From assembly GCA_014898425.1 (NCBI GenBank), contig RCSZ01000006.1, positions 1,612,001-1,676,000 on the forward strand: 64,000 nucleotides of DNA, written 5' to 3'. Shown here one piece after another: positions 1 through 11,038 of the stretch; the stretch's first letter is position 1, and the number at the start of each line of letters is the position of its first letter. The notes beneath the pieces were generated by a model, which made no database searches, was not told the origin of the DNA, and saw only the letters and a program-made list of their open reading frames with translations. Both the position numbers and the translations under genes were made by a program. The DNA comes from Botryotinia globosa. Lineage: Eukaryota; Ascomycota; Leotiomycetes; Helotiales; Sclerotiniaceae.

Positions 1-1
1 C

Positions 2-2452
2 CCATCTGAGGCAGAGGTATTACAAATTCCACGTAAGGAAATCGGACTGGGCTTGGGTCTAGAATCTGACAACGAGGGTTCTGCAACACCAAAAGCAAAG
101 GAAACACCATCACAGCAGGAATTTGGCGGTTTTGATGGAGAATGGGTTACCTCTCAAGGAGAAATAAGCGAGGTGGAACGGGAATGGGATGATAATCTCA
201 TGAGGAATGTCGTAGTTAGGAAGCGCAAAGATTGGAATACGAGCTTTGACGAAGCAGTTGCAAATGGCCAATTAGGGGAAGATAATTTGATTTCGCCGAC
301 AGAAGCTACGAAAATTGTTCGAAGAGTACCTTTACAGGAAGATTTCGAAAGCCACCGGCTGGAAAAAGATAGGGTGGAGCCTACGTCAAAAGGTGGCACA
401 TGGCCTAGAGTACGAAAAGACACCACAGATTCTCCAGCATTATCAGATACAAGAAGATTTTCTACCATGTCTGGTCACTCAACCACATCTACAGTCGTTG
501 AAGCGTTTGTCGTTGATGTACCTCCCTCGCGAATGAGAACCCTCCGCCATACTAAAAAGCAGATTGGATTGAGGGATTTTAGTTCAACCGAGTCAACGAT
601 AAGCTCCACGACACCATCTGAGAAATCGAGTGACCAACATCATCGTTTATTGCACAAAGCCGAACGAATACCTGAAAGACACAATGGAAGTTTGGCATCG
701 ATTACTACCCCAAGCATCGCTTCGAGTCACAAATCGCGCAGAAAGATTATACGCGAGGGTGGAGTACCCGTTGTGGTCATTCCAGATCGCATGTCTTCGG
801 CAAAGTCCTCTAAACCTCCATCTCTACGTTCAACAAGTAGTCGACAAACTAAAAGGAGTAATTCCCTGCAGTCGGCTCCCTTGTCACAATCTTCGAGAAC
901 AAATGAGCCTGGATATTTTGATATCATGCGACCTATTAATAAACGTACAATGTCAGAATCTGCAGGATCAAGCAATTCTGTACATACTATCGATTATCCT
1001 CCAAGTATTCCAACTCGAAGATCCTCACTTTCCGCTCCAACGAGCCGAAACACTTCGAGAGCTGGCTCATTAACTGCTGAGAGCCTCAAAGCTCACAACA
1101 TGCTTCAGGAGAAGCATTCTTTGAACATAGATCTAGCAGAAGCGTCAAAACCTATTTCCTCCGAGAAAGAGATTGAGCCACAGCATGCTCGTTCAAGCAT
1201 AGATCATAATCGACTAAGTATTGATCATCCCGACGAACGACAATTCCATGCACGGCGATCCACACAAGCTACACCATTTTCACAAGCGTCATACGAAACA
1301 GCAGGTACTGCAGCAACAACCGCTGAAATATCGCAGGCTATGGCAGTGTCGATGGTTCCACATCAAAACAAGTCATGGACAATGATCCACAGGGAATCCG
1401 AGCCATCACCTCCCACTTTGAGACGATTGATCACACAACCAACTGTTGAGGTGAATGGTGAAGCTAATAAGGGTCCTACAACCCCCCCGCAAAATCTACA
1501 TACAATGGATGGTGTTGTCTCACCATTGCGAAATCCTCGTGCCCCGCCTGAACCACCGGCGATTAAATTCATTCCTCCAACTCCATCTGACATGTCGCCT
1601 GGAGCAGCAGAAGAACGACAATTAGGATTTGACTTCGATACTCGAATGGACGAAGATGATGATGATCGACCATCATCGTCAGACAAACTCAAACGTAACT
1701 TCTCTCTTCGTCGTGCCTTTACCAACCGGCGTTATTCAGATGTTGTCATACCAGAAACTGGCTTGTCAAAACGCACATTCTCACTGAGTGGTCGTCGCAA
1801 GGATATTTCAACCCAAACCTCGAAACCAGAGGCAAATCCTTCTACACATTATCCATCAGTTCTCGATCAACCCGCTGATGATAGCAAGTTGCACCCATTT
1901 TGGAGACCAGCCAATTTCTGGGACGATCTAGAAGACAATGAGAACGATTCAGGTGACGAGGAAGATTATTTTCCTGAGTATCACAGTCCGGGAAATAGAC
2001 GTCTGATACCAAAACATGGCCTTGGTGGGAAATTAAAACGTACATTTGCGATTCTTCCGTTATCATATAGTAATGAGGATTACAGCCAAGCCCCTTTGGA
2101 TCGAAAAACAATGCGAAGGTCTCCTAGTGGCAATGCTTTAAGAGTTGTAAAGCAAAGGAGCGATAACACATTAAGACGAGAGGCAGACCAGAGAATTCTT
2201 CGTGAAGCAAAGCCCGGAGAGTTCGGGCATGGCTTCAAAGAGGGAAATGGTGGTCGCATTCACACAATTCCTGGATTAGGTTTAAGGATTGAATATGTGG
2301 GTTTAAAAGGACTCGGGAAAAAACTCAGTGAAAGAAGAAGAGAACAGAGAAATGCAAAGTTGCGAGCCACTATCAGTGGACCCCGGGGACTGAGAAACGG
2401 AGTCGATGAGGTCTTGGAATCAAGAAGCGCTGAGTCGCGAAATGTGATTTGA
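2..2452 (+). CDS. Large Ser-rich hypothetical protein, 5' end outside window
   Basis: An open frame runs from the left edge to a TGA at 2450-2452 (about 816 codons) with no upstream stop, so the true start lies outside the window. The first ATG-like position inside the window is not a convincing start. The protein is dominated by low-complexity Ser/Thr/Pro/Arg sequence. It has an acidic Asp run near residue 545 (bases about 1650-1690), a second acidic patch near bases 1930-1975, and a more ordered basic C-terminus (bases about 1990-2400) rich in Gly, Arg and Lys, with a Leu-Gly-Leu type segment. No catalytic motif, signal peptide or membrane segment is visible. It looks like an intrinsically disordered regulatory or scaffold protein. 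I do not recognise the family and assign no function. Confidence 0.75.
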   Translation, partial: PSEAEVLQIPRKEIGLGLGLESDNEGSATPKAKETPSQQEFGGFDGEWVTSQGEISEVEREWDDNLMRNVVVRKRKDWNTSFDEAVANGQLGEDNLISPTEATKIVRRVPLQEDFESHRLEKDRVEPTSKGGTWPRVRKDTTDSPALSDTRRFSTMSGHSTTSTVVEAFVVDVPPSRMRTLRHTKKQIGLRDFSSTESTISSTTPSEKSSDQHHRLLHKAERIPERHNGSLASITTPSIASSHKSRRKIIREGGVPVVVIPDRMSSAKSSKPPSLRSTSSRQTKRSNSLQSAPLSQSSRTNEPGYFDIMRPINKRTMSESAGSSNSVHTIDYPPSIPTRRSSLSAPTSRNTSRAGSLTAESLKAHNMLQEKHSLNIDLAEASKPISSEKEIEPQHARSSIDHNRLSIDHPDERQFHARRSTQATPFSQASYETAGTAATTAEISQAMAVSMVPHQNKSWTMIHRESEPSPPTLRRLITQPTVEVNGEANKGPTTPPQNLHTMDGVVSPLRNPRAPPEPPAIKFIPPTPSDMSPGAAEERQLGFDFDTRMDEDDDDRPSSSDKLKRNFSLRRAFTNRRYSDVVIPETGLSKRTFSLSGRRKDISTQTSKPEANPSTHYPSVLDQPADDSKLHPFWRPANFWDDLEDNENDSGDEEDYFPEYHSPGNRRLIPKHGLGGKLKRTFAILPLSYSNEDYSQAPLDRKTMRRSPSGNALRVVKQRSDNTLRREADQRILREAKPGEFGHGFKEGNGGRIHTIPGLGLRIEYVGLKGLGKKLSERRREQRNAKLRATISGPRGLRNGVDEVLESRSAESRNVI

Positions 2453-3694
2453 AAAAGCAGAGAAGTGAATGATGCAGTATGGGGAAGGATATACCCGGTG
2501 AAACTAACGAATGAATGACTTGATAGAATTGGGTGAACGAAAATACCGGCGCATCTGGACGATTTCTTGGATAATGTGGGACATATGGATGAGAGCAATA
2601 AAGTTACGACCAACAACACATGTATTATGAAGGAAAGATTTGACGTTTTTTTTTTTTTGCCAGCTTTTACTTTTGCTTTTCTACATGTACTATCCTGTAT
2701 CTGCTGCGTGTTTGTTTTTCTTTCTGGTGTTTTTCTTTTTTATGGTTCTTTTTCAATGATGACGCATCAAGCAGGCTTGGATGTTTCGTCTCTTATCTCT
2801 TTCTCATGAGTTGATTGGCAATCGAATGGATAAAGCTATGGATGATGGATACTCTAGGACGATTTTCTTAATTGGATGGCTGATGATAAAAGATTTACTC
2901 CATTGTTTTACAACTTGATACCGTTTGAGTCAAGTTCTTCTATTTCTACTCAAGCTCAATGTCTGCTTTTGTTTTACTTCTACTTTAACGATGAAATCAT
3001 CTCTTGAATTCAGAAATCTGTTAGCTTTTATGGTAGGTTCAGCTATCAGTAAAAATTGGAGGTGGTGTCTTTACATGCTGGCTGGAGCTAGATGACATTG
3101 GTCGGGGTAGTATCAAAATCTTTGATGGAGGGGGAAAGTGGACGAGTTGTGGTTGGAAGGGTTTTGAATGAGCTACGTGATGAGAGATGCATGTGCAAAT
3201 GGTATGACTCAAAATCAAAATTCTCAGATTATGAAAATGGAATGAATAAATATAATATACAAAAATTCTTGATCAAATCGAGGCTTGAAATGTGAATGTT
3301 ATAAGATCTGAAGTAAAAAATCAATGACGCTCGTGCCAACGAGAGCTAGCGGCCGCAATCCGCGAAATAGTTTCTCCACCTCTTTAAAATTTATTTCGGA
3401 AAAGCTCAACTTGAGAAAATGAACAACTTAAAACTTTGAAGCGCACATTCAAAGAAGCTTCACTGCCCATACACAATCTTATATATATCATTGTGCTCAT
3501 TCTATTGGATGCAGCATTGATAGTTAATTGATCGCATACTTGTGTTCTGAGAAACGAACCAAATCTCTCGGGTCGGAACCAACGAATTCGTCGAGGTAGA
3601 GCATCATTGATTCTACGTCGAGACGCACCTTACCGTCGCACCGGTTGATCTCTTGAAGAGTTGAATATACGAGATAGAGAGGAATAGATCCAAA
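2453..3694. other. Intergenic, no gene seen
   Basis: About 1.2 kb with T-rich runs and short unsupported open frames. The last 200 bases are the probable promoter and 5' UTR of the UPF0390 gene. A short TATATATA stretch lies near 3481-3489. Confidence 0.6.
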
Positions 3695-4308
3695 ATGGTT
3701 CAAGGTGCACTTAAATCGACGAAGAGCGCATTGGCGGGCGGAAATCGAGCAAATGGGGCAGGGAAAAAGGCGGCGTTGGGACCGAAGAAGGGACAGAGGG
3801 TCATCAAGGCGAAGAAGGATGGATTGAGGAGGAGTGAGGTTTTGAGGAAGGTTAGTTGTTTTTTCGTTTTAGTTTTTGGTTGGTGGGGAGAGAAAGGAGG
3901 GATGAGGGGAAATATGATGACGCACTTACATATGCATGGCTTTCCTAGTGGTCTCCTCGAAAGAGTTGAGACTTCTTTGACGAATTTAAGTACCTGTCTG
4001 ATTTCTACACTAATGGTTGTTGCTTCAAAGATGCAACTAAGATTGGGAAAAGAGAGAGAAATATATCTTACAAGATGTTTGGAAAGAATCCCAGCTAATT
4101 GGGCTTCCCTATATAGAAACATTCAGCAGGTCTCACAGCCATGACGGAAAAGACACTCGGTGCAAAAGCAGGTCATCTAGAGTTATTGGGAGTAGGAAAG
4201 AAGAGTAAGGGAAAGGATGGGAAGAACGCTGGGGAGACCAAAGGGAAGGGAAACGCGGGAGCGACGATCCATGGAGGCGAGAAGGGAGGAACGAGGAAAT
4301 TTGGCTAG
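3695..4308 (+). CDS. UPF0390 (DUF2462) small basic protein
   Basis: Two exons, 3695-3850 and 4117-4308, joined in phase 0 across a 266-bp intron (GTTAGT donor, CTATATAG acceptor), give 115 residues. The N-terminus starts MVQGALKSTKSA, continues through a Lys-rich block with GPKKGQRVIKAKK, and after the junction reads KHSAGLTAMTEKTLGAKAG, which is the conserved half of UPF0390 proteins (relatives of human C19orf53, the Leydig cell tumor 10 kDa protein homologue). The acceptor was chosen because it restores the SAGLTA motif; other AG sites nearby break the frame. The protein is small, very basic and probably nucleolar by family analogy. The molecular role is not established. The Lys/Gly tail ends in RKFG. 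Confidence 0.85.
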
Positions 4309-4699
4309 AGGGATGTGTGCTGTGTTAAAGGAAAGCCAGAGGATGATGATGAAAATAAGAATGGATGAGGAACTTAATTAATCGGTATTGGTATGGAGTT
4401 TGATTGGCGCTTCTGGAAGGATTGGCGTATGAGGGATAGGGTCAAGGCTAGGGATAGGAACCATGAGAGGTGGGATTGGAGATGTATTAAAATCATTAAG
4501 ATTTATACATACTTATGCACGGATTGAAAGCGAGATTAGATACATATCATGAATACACACACATCATAATGAAAGGCAGTCTTTCCTTCTTCCCCAGATA
4601 TATACACAATGTACTAAGTACTCAAAGCCATTGTTTCCTTTAAATGAATAGACCCGCTCTTTTCTGCTGCAATATACCAACACAACACAATAGGCGGTA
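4309..4699. other. 3' flank of UPF0390 gene, no gene seen
   Basis: Likely 3' UTR and spacer up to the TIR element. No coding signal. Confidence 0.5.
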
Positions 4700-5065
4700 C
4701 AGAAAAACTTGGCTATACCGGACTGGGATATACCGGAATCTTGGATATACCAAAATAATTTCCTTATTTGAACACTTTTTATATAATAATACCAGATTTT
4801 TTGAATATACCGATATACCGAACACTTTTTTTGTAAATCCGGTATAAATTTTGATAATAAATCTGACTAAATAAACTTTCTTTTTTGATTAATAAACATA
4901 ATTCGCTTTAATTACATGATTTTTCCGAAAATATTAGGGTTTGGAATAAAAATCGAATATAAATTTTGATTAGAAAACTTAGACTACCATTTTTTATATC
5001 GAAATCTTGGATATACCGGATTTGATTGGTCGAAAATCTCAGTCCGGTATAACCAAGTTCTTCTG
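4700..5065. mobile_element. 366-bp TA-flanked TIR element (copy A, MITE-like, pogo family)
   Basis: The left end reads CAGAAAAACTTGGCTATACC and the right end is its near-perfect inverted complement ending in AAGTTCTTCTG. Both sides are flanked by TA (4698-4699 and 5066-5067), the target duplication of Tc1/mariner-pogo elements. The first 240 bases match the left of the element at 34820 and the last 125 match its right, so this is an internally deleted, non-autonomous derivative. It carries no coding capacity. Confidence 0.9.
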
Positions 5066-5067
5066 TA

Positions 5068-6080
5068 GATGAGAAAATTCGGGAGAGGGCAAATGATAAG
5101 CTGCTTACTATTAGATGAAAATGGATGGAGTGGGGGTGAAATCTAAGGGAATGGTGTGCTGTGAATCCCAGGTAGGTAATTTACTGTTCATGGTGACTAG
5201 CTATTTATTAGCTTGTTAGAGAATGGTACGTACGTATTGTGATGTGGAATGGATTGAATAATTTATGATTTTATGATTTTATGATTTTATGATTTTATGA
5301 TTTGGATGGGGGGGGGGGAGGGTGGTGATGGTGGGTTGTGGGGGGAGGTGTGGTGATGTCGCAGAATGAGATAAGATGGTGTGGGATAGCACGGGATAAG
5401 AAGGCTGAATGTTCATTTGATGAGTAGATTCAACTGAAGGGGAGGTCTATTGGATGAATTTTCTTCAGGGAAAGGGAAGGGGTGGATCTCGTTTAATCAG
5501 GGGGCGGAGTGATATTAGACAGTTTCTTTTTCTGTTTTCTCTGTCGGTTATTGAGTTGGGTGTCTGAACCTGTTTATTCGAGCTTTTCTTTTTGTGTTTT
5601 CTGTTGTTGGTGGTATGGAAGTGAGGGAGATATGATGGATGATGGGTAAGGTGAATGTGAATTTATGGTGAGATGAAATCCGCTTTGGGAATGAAATTGG
5701 AGGGGAGAGGGGAGTATGGATACCCGGATAGACTTTGTTGGTTCCTGTACCAAACTGCTTGGGTTAGAAGACATTCACGAGGACTCGAGTAAAGTTACTG
5801 CAGCTGAATACGGTTTCGATATTGCAATCACTTGTCAAGAGCGGTTGTAGTGCCAGTTCCTAGATTATCACGAATCGGATATACTACACGGAGTCATGGA
5901 TATTAACAAGAACCATAATATCAAGAATATACATGAATGAATCAATACATTCCAAACTTAACACTGTGCCGTATTCACCACATCACGGTAATAAATATAA
6001 TTCCTAATCACAAATACACTTTGACCTAGTCTCATACCACCATACTGTACCGAGACTACCACAAGGTAGGGAGTTGGAGA
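5068..6080. other. Intergenic, low-complexity
   Basis: G-rich and A/T tracts, the 8-bp tandem array at 5261-5303, a run of nine or more G near 5309, and pyrimidine/purine-biased sequence. No coding signal was found. Confidence 0.5.
5261..5303. repeat. Tandem repeat, 8-bp unit ATTTTATG
   Basis: About five uninterrupted copies of the unit are visible, followed by a poly-G stretch. Confidence 0.9.
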
Positions 6081-6087
6081 TATAAAA
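6081..6087 (+). promoter_or_regulatory. TATA-like element
   Basis: TATAAAA lies 116 bases before the ATG at 6203 and is followed by a CT-rich stretch, a usual fungal core-promoter arrangement. Confidence 0.5.
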
Positions 6088-6202
6088 GTCCTTCTAATAT
6101 CCTCCTCTTAATACTTTCATCTCTCATTCATATTCTGAGAATCCTCTTTACAAGACGAAAAACCTCAATCTGTACGAAAAAACCTCGGGAATCAAAAAGA
6201 AA

Positions 6203-7003
6203 ATGACGATCCATAACCCCAATCCCGCGCACAATATCTACAATGCTCCTACACAACCCGCATACGCAATTCAGAGTGGCAATCGCAATCGCACAATCCC
6301 GATCCCATTGAATCAAGCACAAGGCTCAGTTCATGGATCTGGAAATGTGGGAGGAACGGGAGGAACACAATTGGGAGCTGCGCAGAATGTTAATGGTAGT
6401 CAAGGTCGAAATCAGAGTCATAGAAGAGGAAGTGGGAATTGGAATGAAAGTGCTGGTGGAGCTTCTCAGCATGTGAATGCATCGGGAATGCAGGCTCAGG
6501 CTCAGGCTCAACATCGACATAATCCGGTCAACCATATGACTGCTCAGGCTCAAGTTCAGCATCAACATAATCCAGCCAATTATGTTCATCCTCAGGCTCA
6601 TCATCCTCAAGCCCACAATCCACACCCCCATAACCCGATGAACCACATCCAACCTCTTGTCGGAGGTGTCTTTGGTCCACACGTTCCCCACGTTCCTCGC
6701 AGAGGAGGCCTGTTATCTCAACTCTCTCCCTACGTTCCTCGCCCAGGAAATACACGTTTTTCTAAGAGAGACCTTCGGGGAAATAGATCAGCTTATAGAC
6801 CGTCAATGCAACTAGTAGGTCTACCGGTATCATTTGGATATCCTGAGATTGGAAGTGTGAATGCAGGAGTAATGGGAATGGGAATGGGATTCGGAAACGG
6901 AGGTATGGTTGTGAATGGATGGGATAGTAGATGGGATGGGACTGGTGCTTTTAGGGGAAGTGCAGCTTGTCCAAGAGGTCATAGAGGTGGTAGAAGAAGA
7001 TAG
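6203..7003 (+). CDS. His/Gln/Asn-rich hypothetical protein
   Basis: Single exon, 266 codons, starting at ATG 6203 after an A-rich leader. Residues about 90-150 are built from imperfect repeats of Ala-Gln and His-Asn-Pro type (AQAQAQHRHNP, AQVQHQHNP, HPQAHHPQAHNP). A His-Val-Pro segment, a Gly/Met-rich stretch (GVMGMGMGFGNGG) and a basic Arg/Gly tail (RGHRGGRRR) follow. No signal peptide, membrane helix or enzyme motif is seen. The composition suggests a disordered, possibly nucleic-acid-binding protein because of the terminal RGG-like tail, but that is inference. I do not recognise it. Coding status rests on the long open frame, a TATA-like box and a sensible leader. Confidence 0.55.
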   Translation: MTIHNPNPAHNIYNAPTQPAYAIQSGNRNRTIPIPLNQAQGSVHGSGNVGGTGGTQLGAAQNVNGSQGRNQSHRRGSGNWNESAGGASQHVNASGMQAQAQAQHRHNPVNHMTAQAQVQHQHNPANYVHPQAHHPQAHNPHPHNPMNHIQPLVGGVFGPHVPHVPRRGGLLSQLSPYVPRPGNTRFSKRDLRGNRSAYRPSMQLVGLPVSFGYPEIGSVNAGVMGMGMGFGNGGMVVNGWDSRWDGTGAFRGSAACPRGHRGGRRR

Positions 7004-8000
7004 GGTAGAGTTCGAGAAGGGATGGAGCGGATCATGACGGTGTTATTCTGGGGAGTCTGAGTTAGATGGGCTTTAGGGGAAGTTTTTGGGATCGCGAGAT
7101 TATGATGATGGAGAAGTTGGCGTTGGGAAAACGCGGTTGAGTGGTTGAGAGAGTCTGATATCTACCGAGCTATAGAGGAGTTTAGCTTACAAGCGGGGTT
7201 TATTGTTTCTTCCTTGAAGATTTTCTGTTGAGTTCCTTGCGGTGATTTTGACGCTGATTGTGCGTTTTGTTATATTGTAGAGTTGATTTCTGTGCCTGGT
7301 TGTTTTGCCATGAATTTCATCTCCCCTCTCCAGTTCGGCCGAGATTGGGCTCAGGACGAGAACAAACTTAAATGGAGAAACGTACGACGCTAGGAATCAG
7401 TCTAATATTCATATTGAGACGATTCGATCTGAAGTGCAATTTACTCTAACAAGAATCTTGGATCATATGCATGAATTTTTATCTTAGAACTTGTCAGTAC
7501 TATATACGAACATGGCATGAAGATGAAATATCACTTGATCAATATCTTTACGTGTTACACTGCTTCTGAAGACCAATGAGAGCGATGAACTATAAATACT
7601 TTGCAGCCAGAATGAAGAAGCTATTCCTGCGTGGTAGACAGTCATTGGGAATAGGATAAGAGTTTTGGATACGAGTGAAAGAATGTAAGACCAGTAATTT
7701 TACTTGCGAATAGCCAAGAATATTTCGTGACATTCACGTGGATGCATTTCAAAAGCAGTGAATTCGGAAATTCTTCAATGAGCAGTACAAATGACACGGT
7801 AAATGACCGTGAGATTGTACTGTATTCTATTCTGATGACTGCTTCTAATATCCAACGCTGAAGTACCGATCTATTGCGCACACTAAACTGAAAGCGAAAG
7901 GAAAAATAAATGAGAGACAAGCAATTAAGAAAATTTCAGTGCAAAGAATGTGCTAATAAAAGATAATGACTACTAAAACAATATGGAAAATTGTGCCATT
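7004..8000. other. Intergenic, no gene seen
   Basis: About 1 kb between tail-to-tail genes. Short open frames here show no recognisable composition. Confidence 0.5.
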
Positions 8001-9106
8001 TCAGACGGAGCATTGAAGTGTGATGATATAAGGAAGAGGAGACTCGTTCAAATCGGGCCCAGGAGATGGTAATAAGTCTTCTGCGAGAGGATCCGAAAGC
8101 TCCCGAATTTTGCAGCTTTCACATCCATTCATATTTCTATCTTGTCCGATGTATGGAAAAATCCAATCGCGAAGTGTTGCCAGCCAATTGGGCAAGTTAT
8201 TGGCCCGTGATTGATCTAGAGATACGGAATTAATGCCGGGCGTATTTGAGAAATTATGGGGTTGATGAGGAGCAGTGACTTACGATCTTCATTCCTAGCA
8301 TTCTGATGTCGCTGGCGTTGCGATGGGCCATGTCGCGAACGTCCAGGAAGGTAGTGAACAGCAGACTGATTTTGTTGTGTTGACGAAGATGACGCTCGAG
8401 ATGACAGCGGAGTTGAAATCGACACTGTTGAATGGGGTCTATGTGATGACCTTGGGGACACATCAGAAGTATAATTGCTAGCATGTAGCCCCAATCTATC
8501 CATAAGTCTATAATAAGATCCCTCGTCCAACCTGTATTCAGAAGCTGACGTGTTATGCCCTCCAAAGGCTTTGAATCTATTTGCAGTCTGAACATAGACA
8601 TGTGGCAAGCGTAGTTTAGAGTGTTTTGCCAATTCTATGAGTTTACGATGAGGACTCTGACGGGCTACATCGATCGTTCTCTCGTTCCAAGGATTGGGAT
8701 TTTTAAGCCAATAACGAGACCGAAATCTTGCAGGATGTGGTATCCCATTACCAGGAGGAAAGTAGTGACCGATAGGGGAGTACGCTGTACCCTCTTGATC
8801 ATGATAGATTGGGTTGCCAGTCATCTGGTAAGAATCAATAAACAAGAGGAGATTTATGGGAGAGTAAGGGTTACCAACTGCGACATAAAGAATACTGTCA
8901 TCATTTTTTCGAAGGACAATGATGGGATGTTTTTGGCCGACAATATCCTGGCGACAATTTGTTGGACAGCGGCCCAGAGCTGGGTTCACGTCTCGGTGAT
9001 CTGATAATTCGTTCCATTTGCATGGAATTCCTGGAGATTTCTTTTCAATATCATTGCAAGGGCGAAGGATACAACCTACGTGGATATCTTCTGCGCGTAA
9101 AGACAT
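8001..9106 (-). CDS. Hypothetical protein, two exons
   Basis: Exon 1 is 9106-8284 and exon 2 is 8215-8001, separated by a 68-bp intron with a perfect GTAAGT donor and TCTAG acceptor. They join in phase 1 to give 345 residues. The N-terminal half (about 1-190) looks globular: it begins MSLRAEDIHVGCILR, has several Cys (positions 12, 17, 29, 47, 51) and a HPIIVLRK strand followed by ILYVAVG, and then Pro/Asn/His-rich sequence. Residues 205-275 are Ser/Gln/Arg-rich. The second exon adds NWLATLRDWIFPYIG and a short Cys pair. The opening resembles small beta-barrel folds in which a start such as VGCILR pairs with a HPIIVL strand, but no family is assigned. No signal peptide is seen. Confidence 0.6.
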
Positions 9107-9936
9107 TCCGACAGCAGAGGAAAAGCCTGCACAAACTGAAAAATAGACGACCCTGAGAATTTGTATAGACTCAACGATAAGTCAGGAAGCCTATATAAGA
9201 TGATTGCGAAATTGGATTGGGATATTGAGATGATGATGTGCCTCTTCTTATACCCCATCAATCTCAATAGCAAGTGCGCCATAATGGCTTCCAGAATAGA
9301 TATGATACACACTTGTGCTTGTGCTCTTCTAGAATTACTTTGTTGTATTGAGACATGACTGAAATGCAGATAAAGCAGTTCGTTTGTTCGCAGATATTGA
9401 GCCTCTACCACCACCACCAAGTCTGAGATGATCAATCAATTACGTTTCGAATAATCTCAGAACGCGTTGAAATCAGAAATATCGAAAATGGGCATGAAGT
9501 TATTTTGATCCATGTACCGGTATCATGTCTTGGGCGGTTTTTATGAGCGGAAGAACAATTCGAAAGTCGAAAGTTCAGAGAGACAGGCCTAATAGAACTT
9601 AGCACGGCAAGAACCTAAATCTAGCCGGTGACGGTGACGAACCATGACCTCACAGAACCATCTGTGGCTTCAATTATCACCACAAACGCCAGGATAAAAG
9701 CAACAGCAGAAAGTCATTAGGGTTTTGAAGTTCATCGTAATTGAGATCAATAAACTTTCATACCTATCTACCTACCTACCTACCTACCTACCTACCTACC
9801 TACCTACCTACCCATGTAGAGCAAGTAACCATTTCGGACGCGACAAACCCAACACTTATCACAACGGCAATCAAAAGGCTTGGGATTCTACAACAGGAAG
9901 CAAGCCAAGCAGAAGGGAGCAAACCAAACTGCCGGT
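9107..9936. other. Intergenic between divergent genes
   Basis: Shared upstream region of the genes starting at 9106 (minus) and 9937 (plus). It contains the CTAC array at 9761-9812. No other gene is supported. Confidence 0.5.
9761..9812. repeat. Microsatellite (CTAC)n
   Basis: About twelve copies of CTAC/TACC, with one imperfect unit at the left. It lies 125 bases upstream of the 2OG oxygenase start, so length variation could affect the leader. Confidence 0.95.
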
Positions 9937-11038
9937 ATGACAGACCACCAGATCACCGCTATGCAACCACCAAATGAAGTCTATGAAATACCCCTTCGAC
10001 CTGTCAAATTCCCATTTATCCTTCCTGCTCATGCACCCCATTTTTCGGATCAAGGGTGGTCAATCTTGACTTTCTCGCACACGGACCCTATCCACATTTC
10101 ATCTCAGAAGCTTCTGCAAGCAAGTAAATCCTTCTTTGATCTTCCGCTTGAGTATAAATCTCAGTTTGTTACTGGGAAGGGTACTGAGGAAGGATGGAAT
10201 CGTGTGGAGGGCGAGAAGGAATTCATCACCCTACGTGAGATCAATACCACACCTCCAGAATTGTTGGATACCGTGACAGAATTCTGGGATATTACTGGGG
10301 ATGTTTTGAACGAGATATTGGGAGAAATTGCTAGTAGCTTGGGCATGAAGAAAGAGTTGCTCACACGGTATTCTGAGCCATGTCTCAAGCTCCATCATGA
10401 GAAAACAGCAACCATGATCAGACTATTCAGGTACGAAAGTAATGGAACAGAGGGGAAGGTCGTTTCGGAACGTATGTCATCATTATCTCGTTCGATACAC
10501 AAGCATTAAAAGGCTAATTTTGCTAGCACATCGTGACCTTGGTCTCTTGAGCCTATCCATTAGCGATGTTCCTGGGCTGGAAGTTTTGGACATGCAGTCC
10601 AAAAAGTCGTTCCCAATTGAACAATCGCTCGAGGGGAGAGATACAGGAACTCTGCTCGTGGGGAGAGAGTTGAATTTCTTAAGCAACAATAGATATCAGG
10701 CTGGTGGCCACTCAGTACGTATGTATCCAAGAATTGTGACCAGGAACGAGCCACATGGAAAGGAGAATGAAGAGCAACAAGATATGCCGGCTAGGAAACA
10801 TTATAGATACTCGATAGTTTTTGTACTTCGGGGTCATGAAGATGTGCCCATTGATACAAATGAATTGAGGACACCGATTACAGGACGATGGAAAAAGCCA
10901 ACGAAGGGACTGAAGATGGAGAATCTATATCGGCGCTTCATGAGTAAACATGTCAATATTAATGTGGAAATGGAGGAGCGGCAAAAGCAGAGGAAGAGGT
11001 TGCATGAGAAGAAGGCGAATACGATGATAGGTCGATGA
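9937..11038 (+). CDS. 2OG-Fe(II) oxygenase, isopenicillin-N-synthase-like
   Basis: Exon 1 is 9937-10471 and exon 2 is 10527-11038. The 55-bp intron has a GTATGT donor and GCTAG acceptor and joins in phase 1, giving 348 residues. ATG 9937 (MTDHQITAMQPP) was chosen; the frame stays open upstream but has no better ATG. The N-terminal DIOX_N-like half contains a helix with SKSFFDLPLEYK. Across the splice junction the sequence reads SEPHRDLGLLSL, giving the iron ligands H180 and D182. The distal ligand is H240 in AGGHSV, and R272 with S274 (RYS) would bind 2-oxoglutarate. All cofactor residues are present, so an active non-haem iron hydroxylase or desaturase of a small molecule is expected. The substrate is unknown. 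The tail is Lys/Arg/Glu-rich. Confidence 0.85.

Noticed and set aside
3092..3295. Short open frame between the first two genes
   Set aside because: No motif, and AT-rich composition typical of spacer.
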